Origin: Pararhizobium arenae
GTDB lineage: Bacteria; Pseudomonadota; Alphaproteobacteria; Rhizobiales; Rhizobiaceae
Length of the DNA: 64,000 nucleotides
NCBI RefSeq assembly: GCF_001931685.1
Contig: NZ_MOOY01000011.1
Location: forward strand, 1-64,000
Direction: 5' to 3'
A model generated the notes under the pieces. That model did no database searches. It had not been told where the DNA came from and saw only the letters and a program-made list of their open reading frames with translations. Of this stretch, positions 44,634 through 53,717 are shown piece after piece. Both the position numbers and the translations under genes were made by a program. How positions within the stretch are numbered: the stretch's first letter is position 1; every line of letters begins with the position of its first letter.

Positions 44634-45803
44634 CTACTGCTTTGGTTTCCAGGTCAGGGGATCTGAGGGCCTTTCGAAGTATTGAGCGGCGACATCGGCG
44701 GGCCACCACGCGTCGCCCTTCGGTTCGATCCAGTCGGTCGAGTTCAGGTCGCAGTCCTCTCCGAGAACCTCCTTCACGTCATCGATCGTGTAGGGCAGCA
44801 CGGGGCGGAGTATCGATTGGATTTTGGGACCCTGACCCTGGAGTGTCCGCATCATCACGTCCCAGACCATGCTGATGTCCGCCCGCGGCGGCCAGATATG
44901 GAAACTCTTGCTGACGAAATCCGGATTCTTGCGCCAATAGCAGGCGGCGGATGCCTCACCTCCGAGAACGATCGGCATCCGGTCGCGACCGGACTGCAGA
45001 ATGGCGTTGAGGACGCCGTTCTCCGAGGCTGACTGGACGACCATCCCGTCGATCTGCGCGGGATTGGTCGCGAGGAACTTCTGCACCTCGACCTGAGCCA
45101 CCTGGTCGGTCCACTTTCCGGCGACGTTGCCGACGACCTTGATGTCGGGATACTCCGTGAGCGCCTTGTTAGCGCCGATGTCGAAGCTATCGGACGACGC
45201 GAATCCAGGGATGCCCGATACAAGGAGCACGTTCCCCTTGCCGCCGATCTCTTCGGCCAGCCATTTCGCCGCCGTGTAGCCGCCCTGCGTGTTGTTTTCC
45301 GTTGCGCTGATCGCGTAGGGCGATGTCACATAACCGGAGACGGAGAAGACCGGAACTCCCTTGGAGTATGCGTACTCGATCGTCTGGTTAAGCGCCGTGA
45401 CGTTCGAGCAGCAGATGATGATCGCGTCGACGCCGCTATCCACCATTTGCCGCATCTGCTGGATTTGGACCGCGTCCTTCAGGTCAGACTGGGTGACGAC
45501 AAGCTCCGACACGAGTCCTGCGTCCTTGTACTTGGGCAGCAGGACATTGTTGAGCTCGTCGAGCATGGCGGCGCGCCAGGTATTTCCGGCATACGTGGAG
45601 GCGTAGCCGATCTTCCAAGGCGGCGGCCGCTTGGCGACGAAATCCTTAAATACGGTTCCCCCGAGAGGGATCGCCGGATCCACGTGTTCGTATATCGCCT
45701 GCTGTTCGGGCGGCAGCGAATCCAGACCGTCCGCATGCGCGACCAACGGCACCTGATAGACGCCGCAGAGCAGCGCGATAGCGGCTAATAGCTTATTCCG
45801 CAT
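44634..45803 (-). CDS. Periplasmic sugar-type substrate-binding protein
   Basis: A 389-residue precursor. A signal peptide (LLAAIALLCGVYQVPLVAHA) is followed by a periplasmic-binding fold of the Peripla_BP_4 (TorT/ribose-type) class: KIGYASTYAGNTWRAAML, SGVDAIIICCSNVTALN, GYTAAKWLAEEIGGKGNVLL and NPAQIDGMVVQSASENG. It would catch a small substrate outside the inner membrane. No ABC permease or ATPase lies in the window. It is the fourth gene of the leftward flavin monooxygenase unit, 125 bases downstream of the monooxygenase, so the ligand is probably the pathway substrate. Confidence 0.85.
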   Translation of the reverse strand: MRNKLLAAIALLCGVYQVPLVAHADGLDSLPPEQQAIYEHVDPAIPLGGTVFKDFVAKRPPPWKIGYASTYAGNTWRAAMLDELNNVLLPKYKDAGLVSELVVTQSDLKDAVQIQQMRQMVDSGVDAIIICCSNVTALNQTIEYAYSKGVPVFSVSGYVTSPYAISATENNTQGGYTAAKWLAEEIGGKGNVLLVSGIPGFASSDSFDIGANKALTEYPDIKVVGNVAGKWTDQVAQVEVQKFLATNPAQIDGMVVQSASENGVLNAILQSGRDRMPIVLGGEASAACYWRKNPDFVSKSFHIWPPRADISMVWDVMMRTLQGQGPKIQSILRPVLPYTIDDVKEVLGEDCDLNSTDWIEPKGDAWWPADVAAQYFERPSDPLTWKPKQ

Positions 45804-45928
45804 GATAGGGTCTCCTCCCCCAGGTTCTCCCGCGCCACCCGGTCTTCCCGATGAATCCCGGACGCGGAAATCCGACTGTTCCCGACGGAAACAGGACTAT
45901 TTTGCGCGGCGTATCGCCGCCCGTTTGG

Positions 45929-47050
45929 CTAGTTGCGAAGGCCGGCCTGTTTCAGGAGAGGCATGACCCTCTCGTTGAAAAACGGCAGTTCTTCGTTGTA
46001 GTCGACCATCGTAAGCAGCGCGCCGTCGACACCGGTCTTGCTCAAGGCGGCGAGTTTCTCGGTCACCTGGTCGGGCGTGCCGACGATCGGGAAACCACCC
46101 CAGCCCGCGATGAAGCGCTCCTTGAACTTCTGATACATTTCCGCGGAGTGGTTCTGGGACTGGACCTGCAGGACCTCGCAAATGTTTTCGCAAGCCTCCC
46201 AGTCGCCCTTCTGCTTCACGTAGTAATCATAGTATTCGAGGGCTTCCTTCTCCGTTTCGCGCACCACGACAGGGCAGGCCGTGAAGGTCCCGAGCTCTCG
46301 ATTGTACTCGGTCCGTGCAAGGTCCTTGACCTTCTTTACCCACGCCGAACCGGATTCCATGTCCTGCATGAAGCCGAAATTGAAGTCGCAGAACTTCGCG
46401 GTGAACTGCAGGCCTTTCCCGGATGCGCCGGCGCAGATCAGCACTGGCCTGCCGGCCTTGTTATAGGGCTTGGGCTCGCTGAATGCGTCCTTGACCTTGA
46501 GGAACTGGCCGGAGAAATCGACGCCATTCCGTTTCCAGAGCTCCTCGACGATCTCCATCCACTCGGTCGCGTATTCGTACCGCGTGTCGTGTTCCATCAT
46601 GGGAACGCCGAACATCTCCATCTCCGGAGTGAACCAGCCCGTGACGAGATTGAGGCCATATCTCCCTTTCGAAATATGGTCGATCGTCGTTGCCATCTTG
46701 GTCGCGACTATGGGGTTTAGCGTCGGAATATGCGTCGTCGAGAAGAACTGGAGCTTTTCTGTAACCGCAGCGAGCGCCGCGGCCCACGTGAAGGTGTCCA
46801 TGTTGACACCGTTGAAGTTCGTCGGGCCACCGAAGCCCCGCCAGCGGGCGATCGGAACCATGCACTCCCAACCCGCCGCTTCGAGCTGTCTGGCGATTTT
46901 GACGTTGTGGTCGAACGTCGGCTCGAAAGTCGTTTCGGCCAGGGTGATGGCGCAGGCGTTCGAGCAGTTCGTACCGAAGACGCCCAGTTTCAACTTGTTG
47001 TCGTTGAACATCGGGTTGCCGGACGCGCGGAATTCCTCTTGAATACTCAA
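45929..47050 (-). CDS. RutA-like flavin-dependent monooxygenase (LLM class)
   Basis: A 373-residue luciferase-like monooxygenase. It shares the RutA pattern: RWRGFGGPTNFNGVN, AATIDHIS-type TTIDHISKGRYGLNLVTGW, VLICAGASGKGLQF and CDFNFGFMQDM. RutA cleaves the uracil amide bond with a flavin-N5-peroxide and reduced FMN, so an attack on an amide or lactam is plausible here. Start: TTG five bases after GGAGG; an ATG 13 codons in (MFNDNKLKLG) is an alternative. FMNH2 would come from the reductase two genes upstream. The substrate is not uracil by context, since the other rut genes have a different set here. Confidence 0.88.
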   Translation of the reverse strand: MSIQEEFRASGNPMFNDNKLKLGVFGTNCSNACAITLAETTFEPTFDHNVKIARQLEAAGWECMVPIARWRGFGGPTNFNGVNMDTFTWAAALAAVTEKLQFFSTTHIPTLNPIVATKMATTIDHISKGRYGLNLVTGWFTPEMEMFGVPMMEHDTRYEYATEWMEIVEELWKRNGVDFSGQFLKVKDAFSEPKPYNKAGRPVLICAGASGKGLQFTAKFCDFNFGFMQDMESGSAWVKKVKDLARTEYNRELGTFTACPVVVRETEKEALEYYDYYVKQKGDWEACENICEVLQVQSQNHSAEMYQKFKERFIAGWGGFPIVGTPDQVTEKLAALSKTGVDGALLTMVDYNEELPFFNERVMPLLKQAGLRN

Positions 47051-47105
47051 TATTTCCTCCCAAGGTATGCTTTGACGGTGTACTTTTCGCCGCCGATCAT
47101 GCTTT

Positions 47106-47528
47106 TCAGATATTCATCTCGTCGAATACTTCCTGGGCGCACCGAAAACTGTCGATGGCCGCGGGGACGCCGCAGTAGATCGACACCTGAAGAAATACCT
47201 CCCGGATTTCCTCTTTCGTGATCCCGTTGTTGATAGCGCCCCGGACATGGAGCTTGAGTTCGTGGGGACGGTTGAGCGCCGAGATCATTCCAAGGTTGAG
47301 GATGCTGCGCATCTTCCGCTCCAGACCCGGACGGTTCCAGATTTCGTCCCAGCAATACTCCGTGACGAGTTGCTGCATCGGCCAATTGAAGTCCGTAGCC
47401 TTCTTCACAGAGGCATCGACATATTCGCCGCCGAGAACTTCGCGGCGTGTTTTCAGGCCCCGCTCGAAGCGGTGGGTTACGGTCCGACCATTGATGGCCG
47501 GTTCACTTGCGGTTGCTGCTGTTGTCAC
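47106..47528 (-). CDS. Carboxymuconolactone decarboxylase-family protein
   Basis: A 140-residue protein of the CMD/AhpD-like family, closest in look to PcaC: LGGEYVDASVKKATDFNWPM, RMRSILNLGMISALNR-type segment (KMRSILNLGMISALNRPHEL), HVRGAINNGITKEEIREVFL and YCGVPAAIDSF. It lacks the CxxC of AhpD peroxidases. GTG start seven bases after AAGGAG. CMD enzymes catalyse lactone decarboxylation or serve as general acid-base helpers; here it sits between reductase and monooxygenase in one operon. Confidence 0.88.
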   Translation of the reverse strand: MTTAATASEPAINGRTVTHRFERGLKTRREVLGGEYVDASVKKATDFNWPMQQLVTEYCWDEIWNRPGLERKMRSILNLGMISALNRPHELKLHVRGAINNGITKEEIREVFLQVSIYCGVPAAIDSFRCAQEVFDEMNI

Positions 47529-47609
47529 GGGTTTCTCCTTTGGATTGGTTCGCGAACGCTGAACGTTCGATGGTTTGGCGTTCCATGAAGTGTCGTGGAA
47601 CGCGCGGGA

Positions 47610-48119
47610 TCAGGCTGCGGTATCGATGAGGGCAGACGACCGCATCAGCTTGCCGTCCTCGTAGAGAAGCGGTGCGATCGCATCGAGGTACTGCGCTTGC
47701 CGCACTTCGCCGAGCACCACATCGTGGGTCTGGACACGCACAACGTCTCTGAGGTCGCAGGCGAACGAGGCTTGCGCGTCGCATAGAACCGGGAGGCCGT
47801 TCAATGAAATCCAGTCGCCGTGCTGGAAGCGATCCTGCCCCTTCAGTTTGCCGCTGAAGAGCGGCACGAGCGGTGCGTGGGACAGGTGCAGCATGTTGAC
47901 CGCGAAACGCTTTGCCTGCTTCAGCGGCTGACTGATTGACGCGGATTGGTTGATGCACACGAGTATGGTTGGAGGATCAGCCGTGACGGATTGTACGGCC
48001 GTTGCCGCCATGCCGTGTCGGACGCCGTCGCATTCGGTTGTGATCAGGCAAATGGTCGAAGTAAACCTGCGCATTGCCGACCTGAACTGGCTTTGCGCAT
48101 CGGTTAGTGTTTCAGTCAT
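47610..48119 (-). CDS. NAD(P)H:flavin oxidoreductase (RutF/HpaC type)
   Basis: A 169-residue flavin reductase: FRSAMRRFTSTICLITTECD, GMAATAVQSVTADPPTILVC, INQSASISQPLKQAKRFAVN, and GEVRQAQYLDAIAPLLYEDG are the usual blocks of the split-barrel reductases that feed two-component monooxygenases. The start at 48119 (MTETLTDAQ) follows GGGAGGG. First gene of the leftward unit reductase-CMD-monooxygenase-binding protein. Its promoter region holds the paired 14-mer operators. Confidence 0.9.
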   Translation of the reverse strand: MTETLTDAQSQFRSAMRRFTSTICLITTECDGVRHGMAATAVQSVTADPPTILVCINQSASISQPLKQAKRFAVNMLHLSHAPLVPLFSGKLKGQDRFQHGDWISLNGLPVLCDAQASFACDLRDVVRVQTHDVVLGEVRQAQYLDAIAPLLYEDGKLMRSSALIDTAA

Positions 48120-48168
48120 CGCTCCCTCCCATGGGCAATGTCGGTTGGCGAGAAATAACCAGATTCGC

Positions 48169-48211
48169 AGACAATCTGTCAAGACGTTTTTGTATCATTG
48201 ACAGATTGTCT
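48169..48211. promoter_or_regulatory. Paired operator in the divergent promoter
   Basis: AGACAATCTGTCAA (48169-48182) and its exact inverse TTGACAGATTGTCT (48198-48211) flank a 15-base spacer. Each arm contains the 11-bp dyad GACA-N3-TGTC. The pair lies 50 bases before the reductase start and about 45 before the SDR start, so one regulator could control both. The GntR protein at 50.5-51.2 kb is the natural candidate. Confidence 0.7.
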
Positions 48212-48255
48212 GATAGCTGGTTCCGTGTGCGCGTTTTTGAATTCGGGAGATGTCT

Positions 48256-49023
48256 ATGGAACTTGAAGGTAAAGTCTGCATCGTCACGGGCGCAGGCAGC
48301 GGTATCGGGAAAGCGACCGCGAAACTTTTCTATAGTGAGGGCGCGCTTGTCGTCGTCGCCGATGTGAACGCAAGCTCGGCAAACGACACCGCCGCAGAGC
48401 TCGGGAACCGCGCTTTGGCCGTACGCGCTGACGTGTCGTCGGCGGAAGACGTGGAAGCGATGGTTTCTACGGTCACCGGAAAATGGAAGCGCATCGACGT
48501 CCTCGTCAACAACGCCGGGTACGGTATGCGGGGAAATGTCGTCTCGACCGCTGAAAGCGATTGGGACCGCTTGATGGCGGTCAACGTGAAAGGAATTTTT
48601 CTTTGCTCTAAGTTCGTCATCCCTGTGATGATTGCCAGGGGCGGAGGATCCATCGTGAACACCACATCGTACACCGCGGTATCCGCGATCGCGGACCGCA
48701 CGGCCTATGTCGCATCGAAGGGAGCTATCTCCTCGCTCACTCGCGCCATGGCCCTGGACCACGCGAAACAGAATATCCGCGTGAATGCTGTCGCGCCCGG
48801 TACGGTTGACTCGCCCTATTTCGACAAGATCTTCAGGGAGACGCCGGACCCGGTGAAGCTCCGCGGCGAATTTAACTCCCGCGCTGCCCTGAACCGTATG
48901 GCACGGCCCGAGGAGATCGCCGAAGCCATGCTGTTTCTTGCCTCGGACCGATCGCGCTTCGCCACCGGAAGCATAGTGACGGTAGACGGTGGTTCGTCCA
49001 TCGGAAACCATCTGGTGGAATAG
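48256..49023 (+). CDS. Short-chain dehydrogenase/reductase
   Basis: About 255 residues, classical SDR. Cofactor site TGAGSGIGKATAKLF, NNAGYG motif, active-site Ser in NTTSYTAVS and Tyr-Lys in AYVASKGAISS. The ATG at 48256 is favoured because GGGAG lies six bases upstream. Asp in VVADVN suggests NAD. It oxidises or reduces an alcohol/ketone intermediate. It is the only rightward gene of the island core and shares the regulated promoter with the monooxygenase unit. Confidence 0.9.
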   Translation: MELEGKVCIVTGAGSGIGKATAKLFYSEGALVVVADVNASSANDTAAELGNRALAVRADVSSAEDVEAMVSTVTGKWKRIDVLVNNAGYGMRGNVVSTAESDWDRLMAVNVKGIFLCSKFVIPVMIARGGGSIVNTTSYTAVSAIADRTAYVASKGAISSLTRAMALDHAKQNIRVNAVAPGTVDSPYFDKIFRETPDPVKLRGEFNSRAALNRMARPEEIAEAMLFLASDRSRFATGSIVTVDGGSSIGNHLVE

Positions 49024-49030
49024 GTCAGGT

Positions 49031-49058
49031 CGACGGCGGCTACTTGCAGCCGCCGTCG
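49031..49058. terminator. Bidirectional hairpin terminator
   Basis: CGACGGCGGCT (49031-49041) and AGCCGCCGTCG (49048-49058) pair perfectly (11 bp, loop ACTTGC) between the convergent SDR and hydrolase genes. Confidence 0.75.
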
Positions 49059-49071
49059 TATTCTCCTCCGC

Positions 49072-50310
49072 CTACCTGGATCGCCGGGCGATATGATCCA
49101 GGCCCGCCATGAGGTAGCTACGGAAGTAGTCGGGATGCTCGCACATAGGGAAATGTCCGAGACCCGGCATGGTCAGATGGAGGCTTCCCGGTATCAGGGC
49201 TGCCAGCTTCGCCCCGTCCGCGGGTGTGGCGGAGTAGTCGTAGTCGCCTGACAGGAGTACGGTAGGAACATCGCCCGCGTCGATTTCCGGAGCCGTGACG
49301 GCACCGTCGAACTCATCGCTATAGAACGCCAGGTCACCAGCGTAGATCCCCGGGGCCGCCTGCGAATATATCCAGCTTGCCCTTCGGCGGCAGTCTTCGG
49401 GGCTTATAGGGCTCATTAGCCCTCTTACGTACGCGGCGTTGTGGAGCGATCCGTGAACGTGCGCATGGTTCTGGTAGGCATTGCGCCTACCTTTCGATCG
49501 GAACGGAGGCTCGATGGCAATTATGCCTCGGAGAAGCGAAGGCCGTTTCGCTGCCAGGGTCAACGCCATCGCCGCACCCATCGATCCCCCGGCCACGATG
49601 GCCTGCTCTCCCACGATCTCTTCGATGATCGCGGCGCACCATGCCAGGTACATCTCCGACGAAAGGGTGTAGATTCCGCCGCCCCAGGAAAGTGGCGGCA
49701 TGGACTTGCCGTGGAACGGGAGATCGACGGCTATCAGGCGGTGATTCTCGGCCAGTCCGATATCGGACAGTTGCGGTTGGAACTGACGACCGTCGGCACC
49801 TGCCGTGTGAAGGAACAATACCGGCGTGCCGTGCCCAGCTTCTTCGAAGTATATGTCGTATCGCTGTCCACCGATGTGCAACGCTCGATACCTGCCTGCA
49901 ATCTGCGCCAGGTCGCGTGGAGTGGACGGCGCGGCCGCCGCGGTCGCTCTCACCGTTCGCTCGATGACCCGTTCGAGTACCGGGCGAGCCCTGGCGATCG
50001 CGACAGCCGCCCCTTCGATCTGGAACTCGGCGTTAGCGAGCTGGAACGCGGTGAAGGAGTGGAACGTCGCTGGCGGAGGCGCTTGGAACACCTTGGCCCA
50101 GGTGTCCGCCGGAGCGGCAACGCGTATATCGACTTCTCCGGCGGTATAGGCATCCAGAACGACCGCACGTTGATCCGCGATCTGAAGCACCAGACCCTCT
50201 TCCCCGACTTCAAACCTGATCGCGACTTCCAGTCCCGCCGACAGGCGCGGCAATTCCTCGTCAACCGCCGCTTCTTTCAGGCGGTCGCGCAACACTTCGA
50301 ACATTGCCAA
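49072..50310 (-). CDS. Alpha/beta hydrolase with N-terminal sterol-carrier-like region
   Basis: A 412-residue protein. Residues about 1-125 (PRLSAGLEVAIRFEVGEEGL ...) resemble a small SCP2-like binding domain; the hydrolase fold follows with the oxyanion region PVLFLHTAGADGRQ, nucleophile elbow AGGSMGAAMAL (Ser243), acid in LLSGDYDYSATP and catalytic His in GLGHFPMCEHP. It would hydrolyse an ester, amide or C-C bond of a pathway intermediate, comparable in position to RutD. The gene is monocistronic, with a GACA-N3-TGTC site about 155 bases upstream of its start. Confidence 0.85.
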   Translation of the reverse strand: MAMFEVLRDRLKEAAVDEELPRLSAGLEVAIRFEVGEEGLVLQIADQRAVVLDAYTAGEVDIRVAAPADTWAKVFQAPPPATFHSFTAFQLANAEFQIEGAAVAIARARPVLERVIERTVRATAAAAPSTPRDLAQIAGRYRALHIGGQRYDIYFEEAGHGTPVLFLHTAGADGRQFQPQLSDIGLAENHRLIAVDLPFHGKSMPPLSWGGGIYTLSSEMYLAWCAAIIEEIVGEQAIVAGGSMGAAMALTLAAKRPSLLRGIIAIEPPFRSKGRRNAYQNHAHVHGSLHNAAYVRGLMSPISPEDCRRRASWIYSQAAPGIYAGDLAFYSDEFDGAVTAPEIDAGDVPTVLLSGDYDYSATPADGAKLAALIPGSLHLTMPGLGHFPMCEHPDYFRSYLMAGLDHIARRSR

Positions 50311-50465
50311 TTATCTCCTCCCATTCAGAAGGCAAGATGTCGGTATGGCCTCACGCCCCTATCGCCCTCGACAGGAGGGGGTTGGATGTCGTGACCGCGC
50401 GATCTTGCCTGACCATCACCATGCCTCGCTCAGCGACCACGGCAAGTAGTTTTAAGCAGATCATC

Positions 50466-50479
50466 AGACAATCTGTCAA
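50466..50479. promoter_or_regulatory. Single copy of the GACA-N3-TGTC operator
   Basis: AGACAATCTGTCAA, identical to the copy at 48169-48182, between the hydrolase start and the GntR stop codon. It would place the hydrolase under the same control as the 48.2-kb promoter. Confidence 0.65.
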
Positions 50480-50491
50480 GGCAAGCGAGCT

Positions 50492-51163
50492 TCAGTCCCG
50501 GGGTAGATGTTCCAGCGCGACCCTCGCTGCCATGTCGATGTGATACTTGCACGCTGCAGCGGCTTTTGGACCGTCCCGCTCGCGGATTGCCGCAGCTATT
50601 GCCTGGATCTCCTCCACGCTGTGTTCAAGCCGCCCGGGTTGGGTCATCGAAGTCATTCTCAGGAGCGTGACGCGGTTGTGGAGCGATGTCAGTATCTGCT
50701 TGACGACAACGTTCTTGCTTCCGTTTGTGAGGCACTCGTAAAATGCGGTTTTGGCTGCGAGAAGCCGTTCTCGGGAATCGGCTTGCGCGGCATCCGAGAA
50801 TTCCTTGACCCTCAGTTCCAGGTCGGCCATGTCCTCTTCGGTGCCCTGCTCGGCGAATTGCTGTCCGGCGAAACTCTCGAGAAGCGCCCGGACCGTGTAC
50901 AACTGGGCGGCCTCTTCGTAGCTTATCGTGCTGACCACAGGGCCACGGTGCGGGAAGCTGGTTATCAAGCCTTCCGCTTCGAGCTGGCGGAGCGCCTCCC
51001 TTATCGAGGTACGTCCCACTCCGATCATCTCGCATAGCTCGCGCTCGACGAGCCGCTCGCCGGGCTTGAAGCGCCCTACCGATATCGCTTGGCGCAGCTT
51101 TTCTTCGACCTGCATTCGAAGAGAGGCATTTTGCTTCGCGATTTGAAATTCACTGTCTCGCAT
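50492..51163 (-). CDS. GntR-family regulator, FadR/FCD subgroup
   Basis: About 223 residues from MRDSEFQIAKQNA; a start at 51241 is possible. The winged helix is VEEKLRQAISVGRFKPGERL then VERELCEMIGVGRTSIREAL; the C-terminal FCD domain has AAQLYTVRALLESFAGQQFA and the metal-ligand stretch around LTSLHNRVTLLRM and CKYHIDMAARVAL. FCD regulators bind carboxylate effectors and usually repress nearby catabolic genes. Operators of this class are short dyads such as the TTGAC/GTCAA elements found here. It very likely controls the island. Confidence 0.92.
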   Translation of the reverse strand: MRDSEFQIAKQNASLRMQVEEKLRQAISVGRFKPGERLVERELCEMIGVGRTSIREALRQLEAEGLITSFPHRGPVVSTISYEEAAQLYTVRALLESFAGQQFAEQGTEEDMADLELRVKEFSDAAQADSRERLLAAKTAFYECLTNGSKNVVVKQILTSLHNRVTLLRMTSMTQPGRLEHSVEEIQAIAAAIRERDGPKAAAACKYHIDMAARVALEHLPRD

Positions 51164-51278
51164 GGCTAGTTGGTCTTCCAGTGCGCTTGCTGTCGTCGGC
51201 AAGCTTTTATATGACCTCCGAATCAATGTCCGGCAAGCCATTGTAGTTAGTGCGGCGGTTAAGTGCTTTCTAAAACCG

Positions 51279-51292
51279 TTGACCTATTGTCC
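51279..51292. promoter_or_regulatory. Degenerate copy of the operator upstream of gntR
   Basis: TTGACCTATTGTCC matches 11 of 14 positions of TTGACAGATTGTCT and lies upstream of the GntR gene, so the regulator may control itself. The remainder of 51242-51606 shows no gene. Confidence 0.4.
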
Positions 51293-51606
51293 GGAAGTAA
51301 ATCTCGTCCAGCCGCGGGTCTCGCCCCTCGAGCAGCGACGCCAGTCCTTTTCTATTTGATCCGGGAGTGACGCGCCTAGTTTGCGGCTCCCGCCTCCTCC
51401 GACAGCCCGGCCATGTCGGATTCGACCCGATCGTCTTGAACCCCATCGAGGGCCTCGACGGGGTCTCACGTGTTCTCACATGACGCTCAACGTGAAGGCA
51501 ACGCACAACCAATCGTTGAACCCGAACGCGGGCATCGCTCGGCGGCACTGTTGACCAACGCCCCCCGTTGCCGTGTTTATTGCCCACGTCCGGATATCGC
51601 AATCTT

Positions 51607-52656
51607 CTATGCTGCCCGGAGCAGCATGCCGAAAAGGTCTCGCGACTCGTCGGGATCGGCAATGATATCGAGTCGCTCGGAAAACTCGCCACCCCCGAGT
51701 TGGCTTCTGATGTAACGCAATGCCGAGAAATCCTCGATCGCGAAACCCACGCTGTCGAAGAGGGTGACCTGTCTCTCGTCGCGGCGGCCGATGGCGGTGC
51801 CCGTCACGACCCGCCAAAGCTCTGTCACGGGGTACTCGGCATCCATCTGCTGGATTTCTCCCTCGATCCGCGTCTGGGGCGGAAACTCGACGAAAGTGTC
51901 GGCGCGCAAGAGGATGTCCCGGTGAAGCTCCGTCTTGCCGGGGCAATCACCACCGATGGCGTTGATATGTACCCCGCTGCCGACCATGTTGTCGGTGAGG
52001 ATCGTCGCATACTGCTTGTCGGCCGTGCAGGTCGTGATGATCTGCGCGCCTTCTATCGCCTCCTGAGACGAAGAGCACACCGTCACCTCGACACCGAAAT
52101 CCTCGAGGTTTCGCGCGGCTTTTGCTGTCGCCAGGGGATCGATATCGTACAGCCTCACCCTCTCGGTGCCCACGATTGCCTTCATCGCGAGCGCCTGGAA
52201 CTCCGCTTGGGCTCCGTTACCGATAAGCGCCATGGTGGTCGCGTTTTTCGGGGCGAGATAACGCGCTGCCATTGCGGACGTCGCCGCCGTTCGCAGGGCC
52301 GTCAAAAGCGTCATTTCCGTCAGTAGCACGGGATATCCGGTCGACACTTCCGCGAGTAGCCCGAACGCCGTTACCGTCTGGAGGCCGCGCCCCATGTTGC
52401 TGGGATGCCCGTTGACGTACTTGAAACTGTAGATTTCACCGTCGGAGGTAGGCATCAACTCGATCACGCCCTCGCTCGAATGAGAAGCGACGCGCGGAGT
52501 TTTATCGAAGGTTTCCCACCGACGGAAATCGGCTTCGATCGCGGCGGCCAGCCCTATCAACATGGGCTCTATACCGACGTGGTGAACAAGGCGCATCATG
52601 TTGGCGACGCTCACGAATGGGACAAGCGCTTTTTCCGAGGGGTTAGGGGCTGGCAT
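51607..52656 (-). CDS. Ornithine cyclodeaminase / mu-crystallin family protein
   Basis: A 349-residue NAD(P)-dependent enzyme. The Rossmann part has TMALIGNGAQAEFQALAM and RLYDIDPLATAKAARNLEDF; the substrate side has EMTLLTALRTAATSAMAA, IYSFKYVNGHPSN and HINAIGGDCPGKTEL with the catalytic Asp. Family members deaminate ornithine to proline or reduce cyclic imines such as pyrroline- and piperideine-2-carboxylate. Last gene of the leftward operon. Imine chemistry fits the RidA gene of the same operon. The exact substrate is unknown. Confidence 0.9.
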   Translation of the reverse strand: MPAPNPSEKALVPFVSVANMMRLVHHVGIEPMLIGLAAAIEADFRRWETFDKTPRVASHSSEGVIELMPTSDGEIYSFKYVNGHPSNMGRGLQTVTAFGLLAEVSTGYPVLLTEMTLLTALRTAATSAMAARYLAPKNATTMALIGNGAQAEFQALAMKAIVGTERVRLYDIDPLATAKAARNLEDFGVEVTVCSSSQEAIEGAQIITTCTADKQYATILTDNMVGSGVHINAIGGDCPGKTELHRDILLRADTFVEFPPQTRIEGEIQQMDAEYPVTELWRVVTGTAIGRRDERQVTLFDSVGFAIEDFSALRYIRSQLGGGEFSERLDIIADPDESRDLFGMLLRAA

Positions 52657-52724
52657 AGACTTCTCCGTTCGTGCGGCGTTGCCGTGTCGGTACGACAGGC
52701 GTTTGATTTCTTAGGGGGCGCGGA

Positions 52725-53693
52725 TCAGCTCTTGGTCGCGCTGCGGCTTGCCAGCGCCGTCTCCAGCTCGGGGAGCAACTCGAACAGGTCGCCGACCAGG
52801 CCGTAATCGGCGACCTGGAAAATGGGGGCTTCGCTGTCCTGGTTGATCGCAACGATCACCTTCGAGTCCTTCATGCCCGCGAGATGCTGGATCGCGCCCG
52901 AGATCCCGCATGCGATGTACAGGTCCGGCGCGACGATCTTACCCGTCTGGCCGACCTGCCAGTCGTTGGGAGCATATCCCGCGTCCACCGCCGCCCGGCT
53001 CGCACCCACGGCGGCTCCGAGTCTATCGGCGAGCGGGATGATCGTGGCGTTGAATTTCTCCGCGGAGCCGAGCGCACGGCCGCCCGCTACGACAACCTTG
53101 GCCGATGTAAGATCGGGACGCTCCGACTTCGCGAGCTGTTCGCTTACAAGAGACGACGCCGGATACTGGTGCTGGCCGGTTGTCGCAGGCACGATCGGAA
53201 CTTGCGGGCCTTCGGACGCCACCGCGAAGGCGGAGGTTCGGACCGTGATAGCCCGCTTGGCATCCGTGGACCTGACCGTCTGGACGGCGTTACCCGCATA
53301 TACGGGCCGCTTGAACGTAACTCGATCCAGGACTTCGGTGATTTCCGAGATTTGCGAGACGTCGAGGAGTGCGGCAACCCTCGGCATGACGTCCTTACCG
53401 CTCGACGTAGCAGCCGCTACGATGGTGTCGTATCCGTCGGCCAGCGAGACCACCAGGGCCGCTAGTGGCTCCGCCAGCCCGTCTGTATACCTCGGATCGT
53501 CGGCGACGAGCACCTTGCTGGCCCCTGCCAGCCTTGCTGCTCGCTCGGCGATGGCCGTCACGCCCTCGCCCGCGACGAGAAGATGAATTTCGGTCCCGGC
53601 CTCATCGCCGATGAGGGACGCGGCCGTCAGGGCTTTCGCCGTCTGTTCGGAGAGCGATGTGTTGTCGTGATCGACGACTAGCAGAATAGCCAT
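52725..53693 (-). CDS. etfA: Electron transfer flavoprotein alpha subunit
   Basis: 322 residues. The N-terminal ETF domain ([20 protein letters not shown]) leads to the FAD-binding C-terminal domain with [54 protein letters not shown] and [19 protein letters not shown]. It forms a dimer with EtfB, taking electrons from a flavin dehydrogenase and passing them to ETF-ubiquinone oxidoreductase. The gap to etfB is 24 bases. No acyl-CoA or amine dehydrogenase gene lies in the window. Confidence 0.96.
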   Translation of the reverse strand: MAILLVVDHDNTSLSEQTAKALTAASLIGDEAGTEIHLLVAGEGVTAIAERAARLAGASKVLVADDPRYTDGLAEPLAALVVSLADGYDTIVAAATSSGKDVMPRVAALLDVSQISEITEVLDRVTFKRPVYAGNAVQTVRSTDAKRAITVRTSAFAVASEGPQVPIVPATTGQHQYPASSLVSEQLAKSERPDLTSAKVVVAGGRALGSAEKFNATIIPLADRLGAAVGASRAAVDAGYAPNDWQVGQTGKIVAPDLYIACGISGAIQHLAGMKDSKVIVAINQDSEAPIFQVADYGLVGDLFELLPELETALASRSATKS

Positions 53694-53717
53694 TTTTGAG
53701 TTCTCCCGTATTTCCGT

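Noticed and set aside
45851-46720. Plus-strand frame of 289 codons opposite the flavin monooxygenase
   Set aside because: Long antisense frames are expected in GC-rich coding DNA, and the LLM assignment on the minus strand is secure.
45929-48119. Assignment of the monooxygenase unit as the Rut uracil pathway
   Set aside because: RutA-, RutC- and RutF-like proteins occur, but no RutB isochorismatase-type amidohydrolase, RutE-like reductase or RutG transporter is seen, and HyuAB, ETF and OCD genes do not belong to Rut.
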